DNA of 64,000 bases from Terfezia claveryi (taxonomy: Eukaryota; Ascomycota; Pezizomycetes; Pezizales; Pezizaceae): the NCBI GenBank assembly GCA_015179025.1, contig WHUX01000238.1, positions 1-64,000 of the forward strand. The letters run 5' to 3'. This document shows, piece after piece, positions 11,270 through 22,614 of the stretch. Positions within the stretch are counted from its first letter, which is position 1, and the number at the start of each line of letters is the position of its first letter. The translations under genes and the position numbers were made by a program. Below the pieces are notes generated by a model. That model saw only the letters and a list, made by a program, of their open reading frames with translations. It had not been told where the DNA came from and searched no databases.

Positions 11270-11497
11270 CAGGTTTGACGTGAAGAAATCAGAAGATAGA
11301 TACATGTGTGGGAGAAAGAATGAATATTGTAGTCACATGAATGATGGACGCTCCGTAGGTCTGGCGTGTGTGTGAAGGGAGGTAAAGCAGAGACTCCAGT
11401 GACGTGAAACTCCCATGCTATCAATAACCGCCTAAATGGCAGATGAAACCAAGGGGCCTGACTGAAGCCCGCATCAAAAAAAAAAAAAAAAAAAAAT
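11270..11497 (+). mobile_element. Probable 3' end of a plus-strand LINE with poly(A)
   Basis: A GC-richer segment ends GGGGCCTGACTGAAGCCCGCATC followed by about 23 A, unlike the AT-rich DNA to its left. A unique 3' tail followed by poly(A) is how non-LTR elements end. No coding part is present. A SINE is the alternative. Confidence 0.4.
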
Positions 11498-11671
11498 TGA
11501 CAAACAATACAGATGGATAATATGTATAACAGGAAAGTGTAAAGGGAAATCGTGAGTGGTACCGGTGTCCAAGAAAAATTGTGGGTGCTACTAGCCAACT
11601 AATGCCAGCCCATCCTAGCGTGGATGAATATTTCTCTAAGCTCCAACTATCCTGTCTTCTCTCAATGTCTC

Positions 11672-14600
11672 GTCCCTCTTCCAGCCATCCGCCGATACAG
11701 GAAGCTAAAGAAGGCTTCTACCGCGTCCCAGTTATCCTCCTCTTCTTCTTCGATCCATATGGGGCGGTCGAGGTCCTCCCAATCTTTGATGCTGCCTAGA
11801 GCTTGTCTGTAGTCATAGAAGAGGGGGCAGTCAAATACTAGGTGGTAACCGTCCTGGAAGTGATGACCGCAGGGGCAGGCGCTGGTGTTCGCTTTCCCGA
11901 TCTTGTGTAGCCAGGCTTGTTGGGGCCCTCGGTCTGTACGGCATCAAGTATAAGCTGAGAGGGCCTGGTGGTTCCAAGCTGTCCTTTTGATACCAAATCC
12001 TACTGCTATGGGAGCTTGGCTTCTGATAGCTTTGGAAGCCTGTCTAATCCCTCCTTTCGTTATGATTGAGTCTGAGCAGGAGAGCTGGCCTAGGGCGGAT
12101 GCAAAAGCTGCTAGCCGGTCTGCTTTCTCATTGTTAGGGGCGAGCCGGTGACCATGGCAATATTGTCGGAACACGGGGAATTGGGAGAATTGGAGCGAGC
12201 GATATCACGATCACCAAAACTCGGGCCTAACTGCTGCACGTACGGGTGCGGGTTGAACTTAGAACTGGACTTCAAACTTAGAACATTGCTCGAAGAGCCA
12301 ACAACTAGATACAGGATGTGCGTGTATATATAGGAAAGTGGGGTTCTTCCACGATCGGGTGCTCCCGGCCCGGTCTGCATAATCTCAGCCGTAACATTAC
12401 TCCCCCTTTCCTAGAGGTCGTCCCGACCGACCAACTTCACTCAAACATGAGGTGCATAATATATATATGGATCTGCAGATCCAGAGTAATCTTGATAGGG
12501 GGGGGTATCCCGCATGCCATTGCCATTAAAAACCTCTGCGCAGCAAAACCCTGTGGGAAAAAGCCAACGTCACAGGAAAAGGTTCAATGCATGCCTTCCC
12601 AACTATCCAACCTGACTTGCCAGTGCAAGGGGGTGGTCTTGTTCATTTGCACGCTCGTGGTGTCAAGGTGGGGGTCTTCACCCAACCTAGGGTCCTTCAA
12701 CCAAGGCGGGGGTCTTCACCCAAGGTGGGGGTCTTTGCCCAAGGTGGGGGTCTTTGCTCAAGGCGGGGGGGTCTTTGAGAGCTCGATAGCTCATAAAAAA
12801 TTTTATCGGCGTTTGCTCGCAGGCTTCGCTCAAGGCGGGTGCCTTGCTTTAGACATATTCGATTAGCGGTATGCGAGCTCAATCATCTCAGATGTGCGTT
12901 CTTCAACTTATCTGAGTTGCTAGTGCTCTGTACTAGGCTTCCTATACCGACATCTGGTGGCTGTCCGGCATAGATATCCACCCTAGTACTACTCCCCATT
13001 TTCAATCAGGCGTCCCGACTGATAACTCCCCCTCTGCCTCAGTTGATACCGGCGCAATTCTTCTATCTGCAGAAAAAAAATTTCAGCTAGGATTGCCTGC
13101 GGAATTGCTAGCACAACAGCCAGCGGAATTGCCATCAGAATGGTGAGCAGAGTCACCCACGGAACAGGCTACGGTATGGGCCCATAATCTTAGATTGGTT
13201 GTGCAATCTATTCTTTCCTGATTAACTCCAACATCTGGAGCCGTTGCTTGAACTCGCATGAGCCACTACGCTGCTTGGAATCCAAGCAACTACAACTATA
13301 CACGGAGAACTCTCCTAGGTCACACACTTCCTTGCGCCAATCCCTTTAACGCCTCACTCGAGATGCACTACCCGCATCTGGATGGTTGATCAGGCCATCA
13401 CAGTCAGCAGCCATAGTAGGGTATTGGTTATCGCAACCGAATTGCGTAGGTCCCTCACCAGATAGCAGGCTACCCCCCTTCCGTTGGGGCGGTCCCACTG
13501 ACTCAACATGCCACAACTGTCCTAATGACTGCGTGAAGGGCCCATCATTAGGTAGCGGTGTCTTGTTGTCAGGGACCATTTGTAGTGCTACCTCGGTGAC
13601 TGCGCTGGCTTGCTCACGGTATGCCACCCGTGTTGGAACGTGGTGGAGCCAAAAGACCGGTGTGCCTCAATGCATCGCTTGCTTTTTTCTTGCAGCCCAA
13701 GCGGAGGTTCATACATCTGTCGACAGTAACAATAGCTTGCTTCACTCAAGCCAATTGTCATGTCTCTGCGGGGGCTGGCCCCAAACGGAGGTCACTTACC
13801 TGAGCCACCTCAGCTGAATACCAGTCCTTCCTACACCAGGTTGGAGCAAGTATTAGCAAAGGCTCGGGTAACATCATGGACCCTGTAAACCGCAGCACAT
13901 TGCGGGAGATGAGGCTGTCTAGCTCATTCGGAGGTTATTGAGCTCGCTCAGCTCGTCTAGCTCATATCGCCGGGGGTGAGCTCGTCTAGCTCATACCGCC
14001 GGGGGAGCTGTCGGAGCTGGTCTTGCTCATATTGCCGGAGGTGAGCTCGTTCAGCTTGTTTCACCATAATAGAGCCCGCGGGGGGGTATTGAGCTCGCTG
14101 GGGTGCTCATAAGCTCGCTCGTCGGGGGGCTTATAAGCTCGTTCGCTCGACATCTAGGACTTAGTAGATCCGGAGATCTCAATATAGGATTAGTAGGTCA
14201 TTTAGAATAATCTAATAGGCAAATAGGAGGGGGAAATAATTATTTCCGATGTCACTGATATTAGCCAACAATCCAGCGACATTCCTTTAGCCATATTCGA
14301 GCTGTCCGACAGTGTGTAGGTAAGGAGGGGTGATTAGACTCGGTGCAAGCGAAGTCTCGAGCGAAGTAATGTTGCTTCTAGAGTGCTCTGGAAGGGGTTC
14401 CGACAAGTATAGAGATGGGAGGAGCGAATAGAGCAATATCACCGGTCCCGGGGGTTAGGAGCAATGTAATGTTAGGCCCGAGCTATGTGATCTTGCCTTC
14501 GCTCGCTAATAACCCTCCAAATACCTGTATTCCGACAACATTGCCTTGATCACCCGGCTCGCCCCTAACACTCATTGCCTGGAATCCCGATGTGAGAGCG

Positions 14601-15575
14601 GATCCAGGAGATCGTAGTGTCTTGGAAGTTTGCCTCCCTTTGCTTAAGTAGGGTGGCGAGTTGGCACTCAATGCCACTGCGACTAGATCGAGAACCCTGG
14701 GACAGGCTGATAGCTGAGGAGATGGCTGCACCGGAGTCGGAAATGAGAGCGACCATTGGATAGTCCCTACTTGCCTCAAGAGCTAGGACAATAGCTAGTC
14801 TTTCGGAGTCTGCAACTGTGGATTCTGTGCCCAGATACGAGTCGCCTGAGCTTGTAGGGTTGCCTCTGCTGTCTTCTGCAAAGAAAGCTGCTGTATGGTG
14901 TCCGTTCCTCCCTGTGCCGTCTATGTAGTAAATGCGTCAGCCTGTCTCCATCATGCTGCCCAGCTCGATAGCCCATTTGAGCTTGCCTTTAGAGAGCGGG
15001 TCTGAGGGGTCGTAAAGGGTGACTTATATTAGAGCACTTGGAAGAGGTGGGAATTCCTCCCCAAAGCTAAGTAGGGAGGGGTAGGATGTGGCGATTTTGA
15101 AAGTCTGTGTTATAGGGGTGGCAGAAGTAGAGGGGGAAATGAGAAGGGAAGAGGGGAGATCTGTGTTACCGAGACGAGTTGCTCGGGCTACCCAGCAGGC
15201 TACTAGGTCATGTAGTTTGGACTCTAGAGGTTCAAAATTTGCTATGAGAGCGAGCTTGTCCTTGGAGCTGCCATGATATGCTCCACAGATTTTCCGGAGG
15301 GCTTGATACTCAAGAAGCTCCATACCGGAGAGGCGTGTATCGTTTTGGTGGGGAAAAGAGGGTTGGAACCAGAGTTCTGCACCCCAGAGGAATATTGGCC
15401 TAATGCAGCCTATATAGAGGGACCTCAAAGCAAGGGGAGACATGCTGTCATTGCTGTTTCCTAGGCGTAGCATCATTGATAGGACCTTTGCTGCCTTTTG
15501 TGTGCGGGATGTGATGTGGGCCCTAAACTCAAGTTTATTGTCTAGAATTATACCCAGAGTCGCCTGACCCAAACT
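11672..15575 (-). pseudogene. 5'-truncated LINE (Tad1-like) ORF2 remnant split by an insert
   Basis: Minus strand, read from 15,575 down: the tail of a LINE reverse transcriptase (LGIILDNKLEFRAHI, then IRPIFLWGAELW). An RNase H domain follows at 14,976-14,576, ending in SHIGIPGN. After the insert (12,132-14,570) it resumes as EKADRLAAFA at 12,131. A C-terminal CPCG...H...C knuckle lies near 11,870, and the frame ends GRGTRH-stop near 11,672. The RNase H histidine region (SH-G-PGNEKAD) is exactly where the insert sits. 5' truncation is usual for LINEs. It is non-functional. Confidence 0.75.
12132..14570. mobile_element. 2.4-kb non-coding insert: LTR on the left, inverted LTR end on the right
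   Basis: Left: a complete 265-bp LTR (12,132-12,396, TGTTAGGGGCGAGC...CCGTAACA), same family as the solo LTR at 9,330. Right: about 100 bp (14,470-14,570) that is the reverse complement of the LTR start, ending CGCCCCTAACA. Both sides are flanked by CTCAT (12,127-12,131; 14,571-14,575), and removal restores the LINE RNase H frame. No long convincing frame lies inside. The interior holds repeats of CAAGGYGGGGGTCTT (12,660-12,775) and of GAGCTCGTCTAGCTCAT with CGCCGGGGG (13,920-14,140). Confidence 0.65.
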
Positions 15576-16142
15576 CAAGCAGAAAAGGTGACTTTTGCTA
15601 CTCAAGTCCTCAAGGAAATGGTGGAAGGGTGAACCAATGAAGACTTTGCGAGCATGAAAGCATCTCGAGAAGACGTTGAGACGGATCTCAGCTTCTCAAA
15701 AACAATCCTACCGTTGTCTGAGATTCATATGGAATCTCAAAGAAGAAAAGCGAACGCATGAGAAAGGCTGGAGAACGCGTGGGGAGACGAATGGAAAGAG
15801 AAGATAGGGGAGTTGATACCTCCCTGGTCTGCTGAAGAATTCCTCAGAGAACTCGCATGATTTGCAGAGAGGAATCCAGCATGGGATGATGCGGAGGCGA
15901 AAATGACGATAAGGGTAGCAGAAAGGTTAGCTGCTAAGTGAACCAAGAAATATAAGTGGGTGATGACAAGGGATATTGCCGAAAAAACGTACATGGAAAA
16001 GAAGCAACTGCGGAGAAATAAGAATCAGGTGGAGGTTGCTTCACCTGTATCATCCTCGGCACCTCTTGTATTCCCTCCGACAATAACTCTTGCACCTCTT
16101 CACAACAACCCTCCTCACCCTAAACACATAAGCAGCTACTAA
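15575..16142 (+). pseudogene. Unrecognised pseudogene with three CGA-to-TGA stops
   Basis: One plus frame reads as coding across the stretch (LENAWGDEWKEK, PPWSAEEFLREL, NPAWDDAEAKM, RVAERLAAK, YKWVMTRDIAEKTY) but is broken by TGA at about 15,631, 15,760, 15,858 and 15,940. Arg (CGA) fits the context at most of them. Composition is charged and helical, and no family is recognised. It lies between the truncated LINE and the 3' end of the Crinkler-like gene, on the opposite strand to both. Confidence 0.4.
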
Positions 16143-16263
16143 GATGGTTGCATCTCTCGAGGTGGTATCTCAAGCCACCTCACCAAGCGAACTCTCCTTC
16201 CCCACCCCTTCTGGCTGTCTTCCAGCTTCCACGCTGGAGGGGCTGCTGCAAAGAGGATACCCT

Positions 16264-19200
16264 CTAACTCTTTTTTGGTGTTTTTTCCACCACTTGTTTC
16301 TTTTTGGGGGGTTCCCCATCGTCATGATTCTCCAACTCTGTTAGATTGCTGACGATAGGCCGGAAGCGGCCTTCGAAAGTATGCGAATTAAACCTCTTGT
16401 TACTGCGGCACAGCTGTGCGTGCAGGCTGTTTTCGGGATCCTTTGGCAGCAGCTGGAGCAGATTATTACTGGCCATTTCAAGTCCTGGCTCCGTTTGAAA
16501 CAGCCTGAAGGCATTTCCGTCCCGCCCACCGAGGGTGAACCCAAAGACGCTGTTATTAAAGGAATCGGCCAAGTCAAAGTAGTTGGTATCCGCTCCGCAG
16601 TTGAAAAGGACGCTCAATAATGGGCGGTTGAATTCCATGCTACCACTGTGGAAAAACTTACGGTAGTCATTTTTGTGACCCTTCAGGTCAATTCGGTGTT
16701 CCTTCTTTGTGTTCTTCACTTGCACCAGTAGAGCCGAGAGATGCTGTCGGTTAAAGTCTGCGTCTGGATCACCAAGATATATAGGGATGACAAAGTCGAA
16801 TAGGTATTGATCAGTAGAACACTGCAATGCTGCCTGTTGCATCATCAAGCCATGAATAAGCTCAAGATTGTTTGCGGATGATTCCGAATCCATTACCAGC
16901 TGTTGACTTGTACATACGAAGTGCGAGAAATTGCATAGGGCGCCTTCGAAGACCTCAGCGAGTTTCCTTGGCGCGGCTAACCCTGGCTGTTTTACTCGCG
17001 CTGATCCCCTCGTTGCCTGTCTCGAAAACATTTGGGATACTGTTTTGTAGATACCCTCAGGGAGCATGTACTGAAGGAAATCAAGCAACCTGAATGGCCG
17101 GGAATAAGGCATGTGACCTTGGGGTGATCCTGGCACCTGTCTACAGAGATAAAAGTCACGGTTGAGGATAAAGAGGGTCCGGAAGTACAACTCGCCTTTC
17201 TCGCCTTTCCCGACATTTCCAGGTTTCAGGAGCTCACAGGTAAGTGTATCCAGTGATGCTTGCCAATATGTATGTCCACCTGGCACAATCCTAAGGCATA
17301 GCATCATCGCAAGGGAATCGACTGCGATTGGTTCTGAGGGAGTAGTGGTTTCAAACGTTCCCGTGGTCAGGTCCATTTGAACCACAACCCGCAAATGCGC
17401 ACACACCGCCCGCCGAGCCAGATTCTTCGCTGACGAGTCCACCACACTCGTAGTCGGGTCAAGGGAAAGGCGATAGGCCATTGCCGCAAACACATGATCT
17501 TTGTTCGCAGGATTATAACTCCCATCGGAGTTAAATAACTTGGCTAGAGCGAAAGTATGGATGGTGTGAATGGCGCACTTTTCATACATTGCCCACAGAG
17601 GACGTCCAAACATCGCCATGTGTTCGGGTGTGGAAAAGCCATTCAGAGGCGTACGTAGCAGCTGTCCTTTGCAACTGCTCATTTTCTCAACCATACTAAG
17701 ATCGAGTTGGAGAGCAATGAAAGGATCATACCGCCCAAGTTGGTGTATCACAAGGCGTTGTGATTGCTCCTCGTTAGATGGTTTGGCGAGAAGATCCATT
17801 GCTGAGTCAGTGGACAGGAGAAATGTCCAGATTGGTTGTTGTCTGAGCACCCGCAAAATCCTTCGTAAGGCTGGGAAGAAGTGGCCTCCGCCACTAGTAT
17901 CGAATAGGCGACTAGATTCATCAAAAACAAGTAACAAGCGAGGTGGATCTGCATCTGGAATGGATACTAGGCGCATAATAATCCGATTCACACGCTGTTG
18001 TAACTTCTGCGCATACTCAAGACTCTCTAGGCCCTCAAAATCATCGGTCTGAAATGTCAGCATAATGTGAATGATGGGCCTGAAGCTGTGGTACTAACCT
18101 CGGGCATGAAAAATGCCTTCCATTCCTTGTCCTCATTGAGCTCTTGTAGGATCTTCTCTGCCATATGTATTGTCTGATTGCAAAACTTAATTCTCCGCTT
18201 CGATCTCGTAGTGGCAATAATATCAGACAATGCACCCGTTGATGAAATCTCAACATCCTTCGAACGTGGAGCCATCCGTTCATACCACTTGCGAGCTATG
18301 TCTTCCTGGGGCAGGACATCCTTATTCGCCTTGAGGGCCTGTCTGCGAAGCCACTTAGATAACGTGCGCAAGGCTCCCAGAACCAGAGCCAATGCATGGC
18401 TATGTGCCATCATCAATTCCTCTTGTGACCGTTGAGGTTTATTGCCTTTCCACGACAATGCTTTATCCACAAAGCGAGTGATCTCGGGGTCTCCTGGAGG
18501 GAAACCGGATTCACCATTTTTGCGAAACGTGAACAGTATCGTTAGGTGTATTTTAGATAATTCATCCATTAAGCGGGATTTCCCCATTCCGGAGGATTGG
18601 ATAATTGGAATGATTTTTGCGTAGAAATTCTGGTGGTACTGTCGGGTGGTGTTCTCGTATAGAAGCAGTTTCTCCTGCAAGGCAAGTTTTGCATGACCAC
18701 AAAACTTTGTGTTCCAGTGACGATATACCTTCTGGAGGGCGTCGTTGAGCTCAGACTGAGTAGGGGAAATAACCTTGGCACTAGCAGCGTTCTGTTGTGA
18801 TCTATCTAAGTCTTGACGGGCCTTCGCCGCAAAAGCTAGAAGTGCTGCCCACACTTCGTCGTCACTCGCCTCCGGGGATAACAACGAGTGGAAAAACCTT
18901 GCCAAGGCCCTGGTAGGGGTATAGTGTTCCGAACTCACAAGGACCCTCAGGTCACTCGCGAGAGTGTCTTCGGTGTAGCGGGACTTTAATGCGTTGCTAG
19001 CTTCCTTCAACGCGAGGGAATGGAGGCACATCTGTATGGACTCTTTTGAGTCTGCTATACATGTCAGCCTAATCTATTGGTCCACCAAGGAATACATGAT
19101 TATACCTGGAGTTGCGAGGAGGCGTTCAAGCTTGCTTCTAATAAACGTGATTGAACCTAATTGTTGATCGCTGGTAGAAAATGGAGTGAGGAAAATCATG

Positions 19201-19280
19201 CTGTACATGTGAACGACGCCCTTCAGTGAACCAGCATATTGAGCGCAAATAGCCTTTTCGTGATCGGACAGACAGGCCAT
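16264..19280 (-). CDS. Crinkler-like (CR-type) P-loop NTPase with C-terminal PD-(D/E)XK-type nuclease-like domain
   Basis: Three exons on the minus strand (19,280-19,106; 19,054-18,099; 18,048-16,264) with 51- and 50-bp introns, both with GCTGACAT branch sites, give 971 residues. Near residues 205-240 is IIPIIQSSGMGKSRL (Walker A, Lys about 217), followed by the family block GESGFPPGDPEI. Walker B is LLLVFDES (Asp about 420), and a sensor-like FLLSTDS follows. Near 790-822 stands FDFVIPIYLG...SALLVQVKN, the D...QxK form of the restriction-nuclease fold. This architecture is known from Crinkler-type host-interaction proteins of fungi and oomycetes, thought to act on host or rival nuclei. No signal peptide is evident. 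The start at 19,280 follows LTR-derived DNA. The frame is fully open. Nuclease activity and target are not shown by the sequence. Confidence 0.8.
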
Positions 19281-19572
19281 TGCTTGAGTTTATGGGAGGT
19301 GATGTGGGGGAAAAGATGTGATAAGCTGCGTATAGTGTATGCAATGATGTGGTCTGGTTGATGGGTTGATGAGATGAAGACGACAGAAAAAGACATGTGG
19401 TTGCAGTTGCCGCATGTGATATGTGTATTGGTGGGAGGCAGCTAGACTGCAGAGTTGTTTGCGAGGCAAGGGGGTATATAGAGAAGGTACATCAGTGCAG
19501 GAAGGAAGTAAGGTCCTGTATTGGGTATACAAGACGTTAGATGGGGATCCAACAAGAGGGCAGAGAGACGAA

Positions 19573-19582
19573 GATATATAGA
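19573..19582 (-). promoter_or_regulatory. LTR TATA box upstream of the Crinkler-like gene
   Basis: TATATATCTT on the minus strand is in the same place as TATATATATATCTTCG in the related LTR at 10,362. It lies about 290 bp upstream of the ATG at 19,280, in the gene's own orientation. That it drives the gene is inference. Confidence 0.45.
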
Positions 19583-19665
19583 CATGATTCCAGGTCAAGG
19601 CCATGGAAGGAATAAGCTTCCCGAGACTCTTATCTCGGAAGCTAAGATAACAATCCCCCATCAAT

Positions 19666-19807
19666 GACACCTGAACAAGCCTATTTGAGTGTTATAGCAG
19701 AACGATATCCGAACAAGCTTGTTCAAATGTCAAAGCAGAACACGATACCTGAACAAGCCTATTTGAGTGTCAAAGCAATGACACCTAAACAAGTCTGTTG
19801 GAGTATC
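19666..19807. repeat. Four 28-bp palindromic modules in the LTR
   Basis: Units start at 19,666, 19,704, 19,744 and 19,780 (spacing 36-40 bp). Each is an imperfect palindrome of the type GACACCTGAACAAG joined to CCTATTTGAGTGTC. The second unit, with its GAACAAGCTTGTTC core, is the most symmetric. The LTR at 10,151 carries three of them at 38-bp spacing. The position upstream of TATA suggests promoter or enhancer elements. Confidence 0.7.
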
Positions 19808-19836
19808 AAAACAAGACTAAGAACACGGTTGTGACA

Positions 19837-20404
19837 GCTAACACTATACTCATTCAATAAAAAGGACTTAGAAACGAATGCATTTCTAAGTAAGGAATTA
19901 AAGAAACCTATTGTTCCTCTTTTAAGGAAACCGAATTGGGTATCATCAGAAAGATTTTAGCTTGCGTTGTGTGCACGCCAACGCCAATTTGCAAAACTCC
20001 GCGTTATAACAAGATCTCTCTCACATAACGCACTTCCTACAACGCTGATACTTACAATTCAATCTCGTCTCGCACTCTCACAATATGCAATCGGACGTTG
20101 TGTGCCCCATTCCTAACGTCTTCCTCTTCACACATCCGCTTCCAACACTCTTTCACCCAACTCAACATTATGATTGCGAGCCTATTACTTGTGACGTTCA
20201 CAAGGCAGACTAGTCCCTCCTCACATTGTGATTGCAAGCTCATTACCTGTAACCATCTGAAGGCACAATACCCCCTCCTCACTGTTGTCATTGACACTGC
20301 ACTTTTTTACTCTCGCACCTGCATTTTATGCATTTCCAAAAATGTCTTGATTCTCATGATAATATCTAAATCTAGCTAAATAAACAACTATGATCGCACC
20401 CCTA
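19837..20404. other. Non-coding stretch
   Basis: Nothing recognised as a gene. The stretch repeats short phrases such as 'CACATTATGATTGCGAGC' and 'CACATTGTGATTGCAAGC' near 20,165-20,240. Confidence 0.5.
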
Positions 20405-20990
20405 AAATTACGATGCAAATAGCCCATATATCCGACCGTGCAAATAGCCCTAGAAATCAGCGTACAAATAGCCCATATACCCGCGTGCAAATAGCCCTAG
20501 AAATCAGCGTGCAAATAGCCCATATATCTGCATGCAAATAGCGCTGGAAGTCAGCGTCCAAATAGCCTAGAAGTCAGCGTCCAAATAGCTCTAGAAATCA
20601 GTGTGCAAATAGCCCATGTATCCGACCGTGCAAATCAGCCTGGAATCCACCGCCCAAATCAGCCTAGAATCGAGCGACCAAATCAGCCTAGAATCCAGCG
20701 AGCAAATCAGCCTGGAATTGAGCGAGCAAAGAAGACTGGAATCGAGAGAGCAAATCAGCCTAGAATCGAGCGAGCAAATCAGCCTGGAATCGAGCGAGCA
20801 AATCAGCCTGGAATTGGGCGAGCAAATGAGCGAGCAAACCAGCCTAGAATTGAGCGAGCAAATCTGTAAGCAATTGAGCGAGCAAATCTGTAAGCAATTG
20901 AGCGAGCAAATCCTAGAATTGAGCGAGCAAATCCTAGAATTGAGCGAGCAAATCCCTAGAATTGAGCGAGCAAGTTAGCGAGCAAATGCG
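20405..20990. repeat. Minisatellites, 24-bp and related units
   Basis: 20,405-20,630 repeats GCAAATAGCCC...AGAAATCAGCGT. 20,630-20,990 repeats a unit of the type GAGCGAGCAAATCAGCCTAGAATC, about 24 bp, with shorter variants at the end. Because 24 is divisible by three, two frames stay open (EQISLESS or NQPRIERA per unit), but there is no other sign of a gene. Confidence 0.85.
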
Positions 20991-21164
20991 CGAGCAAACA
21001 ACCTCCATATAATGGTGCAAATAAGCATAGAAATCGATGCGTACGCTGTGAGTAGTATACAGAAGGAATAAGAGAAATAAATCTCTAAGTCCCAGGCAGC
21101 CACACTTTTGAAGTAGGGTACCCGTGTGCCCCCTATTCTCACGAGCCCCCTACTGGTAATGTCC

Positions 21165-21470
21165 AATCCAGTTCCTGCGGTCTCAGAACAAGTTCCTGCT
21201 GTCTCAGAACCTGTTCTCGCTGTCAGCGGACCAACCTCCGCTGTCTAACAATCAGCTCATAGCTGGTATTGGAATAATCCCTGCGGCGTCGGGTTTGAGC
21301 TCCTCCAGGCATTTGCACCACTTAGTACGCTGGAGGAAATAGCTGTATGCGGTAAACATGAACATTGCCTGGATTCTATCACTAATAGACTGGATTGTGT
21401 CGGTAATAGGCTGGATTCTGTCGGTAATAGGCTGGATTCTGTCAGTAATAGGCCGGATTATGAAGAGTGA
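21165..21470. repeat. Short tandem repeats
   Basis: CAGTTCCTGCGGTCTCAGAA-type units occur at 21,170-21,240, and units of CTGGATTCTGTCGGTAATAGG (about 24 bp, four copies) at 21,367-21,460. No gene is seen from 20,990 to 21,870. Confidence 0.7.
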
Positions 21471-21871
21471 ATCCTAGGATCATGATTGTAGTGGTCCGAC
21501 AGGATAGTAGTGGATCTGGTAGAAGATAGTATTAGTGGTGCGCAGCTAAAGGGTCAAGAATATCTATTACAATACTTGCGATGTAGACAACGGATGTATA
21601 TCGGACTCTCAGGGTGCGATCATGTGTAGAGAGAACTCGTTAGGAACAGATCACAAGAACATATGCTGTTGGGAACGACCTAGAGCCAGCTTATAAGGAA
21701 ATATGGAGAATGTGCGTGCAATGTAGTTGGTAACGTATATAAGAAGGATCTGCGTGGCTAAGCATTGGCAATGCTGGCAACGTCAAAAAGACAAATTGAT
21801 ATTGCAAGGCTTGCGGGCACATTGCAACGTAAGAAAATTTTTGCTGATGATTAAATAACTGAGAAGAAATT

Positions 21872-22470
21872 ATGGCATTCATAATGAGTAGCACTCATCT
21901 AGAAGAAACTGCACATACTACAGAGGATTTTTTTAATCCTAGTAATGAGCTTTTAGGAGCGTTCCTGAGAATACTAAAGAATCAATCGAAAGGCAAAGGT
22001 CGAGCACCTGAGACACCAGAAAAGAGGACTGGGTCAGCCAAAAAACTAGACGATAAAGACCAACCACCAGAAGATATACAATTACTGGAAGACGATGACG
22101 ATCTGGACACAGGACCAGATCAATAGAAGTAGAAAATATAAGGAGGAGGACAAGATCCTGATGATAGTGGAAATGATAGCTCGGACTCTGATAAGGTATC
22201 ATCAGTTGTAAGTCAACCTTTAGTCAGAAAACCCCAACGAGGAAAATCGGTTAAATACCAATAATAGGAATCTACTATAGGAATAGTTACGATGGGTAAC
22301 TATAAGGCAACAAATGCTTCGAAAGGAATAAAGATTGATCTACCAAAGAAAATAAAAGAAGAAGACAAAAAGTAGTAAGACTCATAATATTTTGACTCTT
22401 GGGCCATAGCAATGCAATGTTGGTTAGTTATTAAAGGAATAGATTTAGAAAGCGCTTCAGCTTTTTTTTT
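21872..22470 (+). pseudogene. Retrotransposon gag fragment with RIP-type stops
   Basis: ATG at 21,872 opens an 84-residue acidic, lysine-rich frame that ends at TAG. The same frame then continues through TAG and TAA codons (GGGQDPDDSGNDSSDSDK, YFDSWAIAMQCWLVIKG) to about 22,470. The ending resembles the start of a Gypsy capsid domain, and Gln codons changed to stops explain the breaks. The following 22,470-22,870 is AT-rich and holds only the palindrome at 22,561. Confidence 0.5.
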
Positions 22471-22560
22471 ATATTATAACTATATATTATAACTTCTCTG
22501 TATTCTACTGTCTGGTCTAGTATAAGTAAAAATCTATTATAGTAAAGGTAATTTTAGTTT

Positions 22561-22614
22561 AGTTTGGCTTGCACTAGCCCCTTGTTTAAACAAGGGGCTA
22601 GTGCAAGCCAGACT
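22561..22614. repeat. 54-bp insert with a 46-bp perfect palindrome, between 11-bp direct repeats
   Basis: 22,565-22,610 is a perfect palindrome with 23-base arms and no spacer, starting TGGCTTGCACTAGCCCC and centred on GTTTAAAC. With one mismatch the arms extend to AGTTTGGC...GCCAGACT. AATTTTAGTTT flanks it at 22,550-22,560 and 22,615-22,625. The outer arm is the motif family discussed for 44,377-45,841. Confidence 0.9.

Larger units (their letters stand above)
19385..19836 (-). repeat. Gypsy LTR, probably solo, directly upstream of the Crinkler-like gene
   Basis: Read on the minus strand from 19,836 it begins TGTCACAACCGTGTTC. It matches the LTR at 10,151 through the palindromic modules, the GGGGGATTGTTATCTTAGC block, the TATATATC box (19,573-19,582), GGATCCCCATC and CAATACAGGACCTT, to about 19,385. 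It shows fewer transitions than that copy. No polypurine tract borders it on the 19,837 side, arguing for a solo LTR. A target duplication could not be found, so the inner limit is uncertain. Confidence 0.75.

Noticed and set aside
12318..13817. Frames of 140-180 codons inside the 2.4-kb insert
   Set aside because: They follow G-rich short repeats and have no recognisable domain; the insert looks non-coding.
17570..18052. 160-codon plus-strand frame
   Set aside because: Lies antisense inside the intact Crinkler-like gene.
20603..20978. Repetitive protein with EQISLESS or NQPRIERA units
   Set aside because: Product of a 24-bp minisatellite that keeps more than one frame open at once.
20405..21000. 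Possible CRISPR-like array
   Set aside because: No constant repeat with unique spacers; it is a eukaryotic minisatellite.
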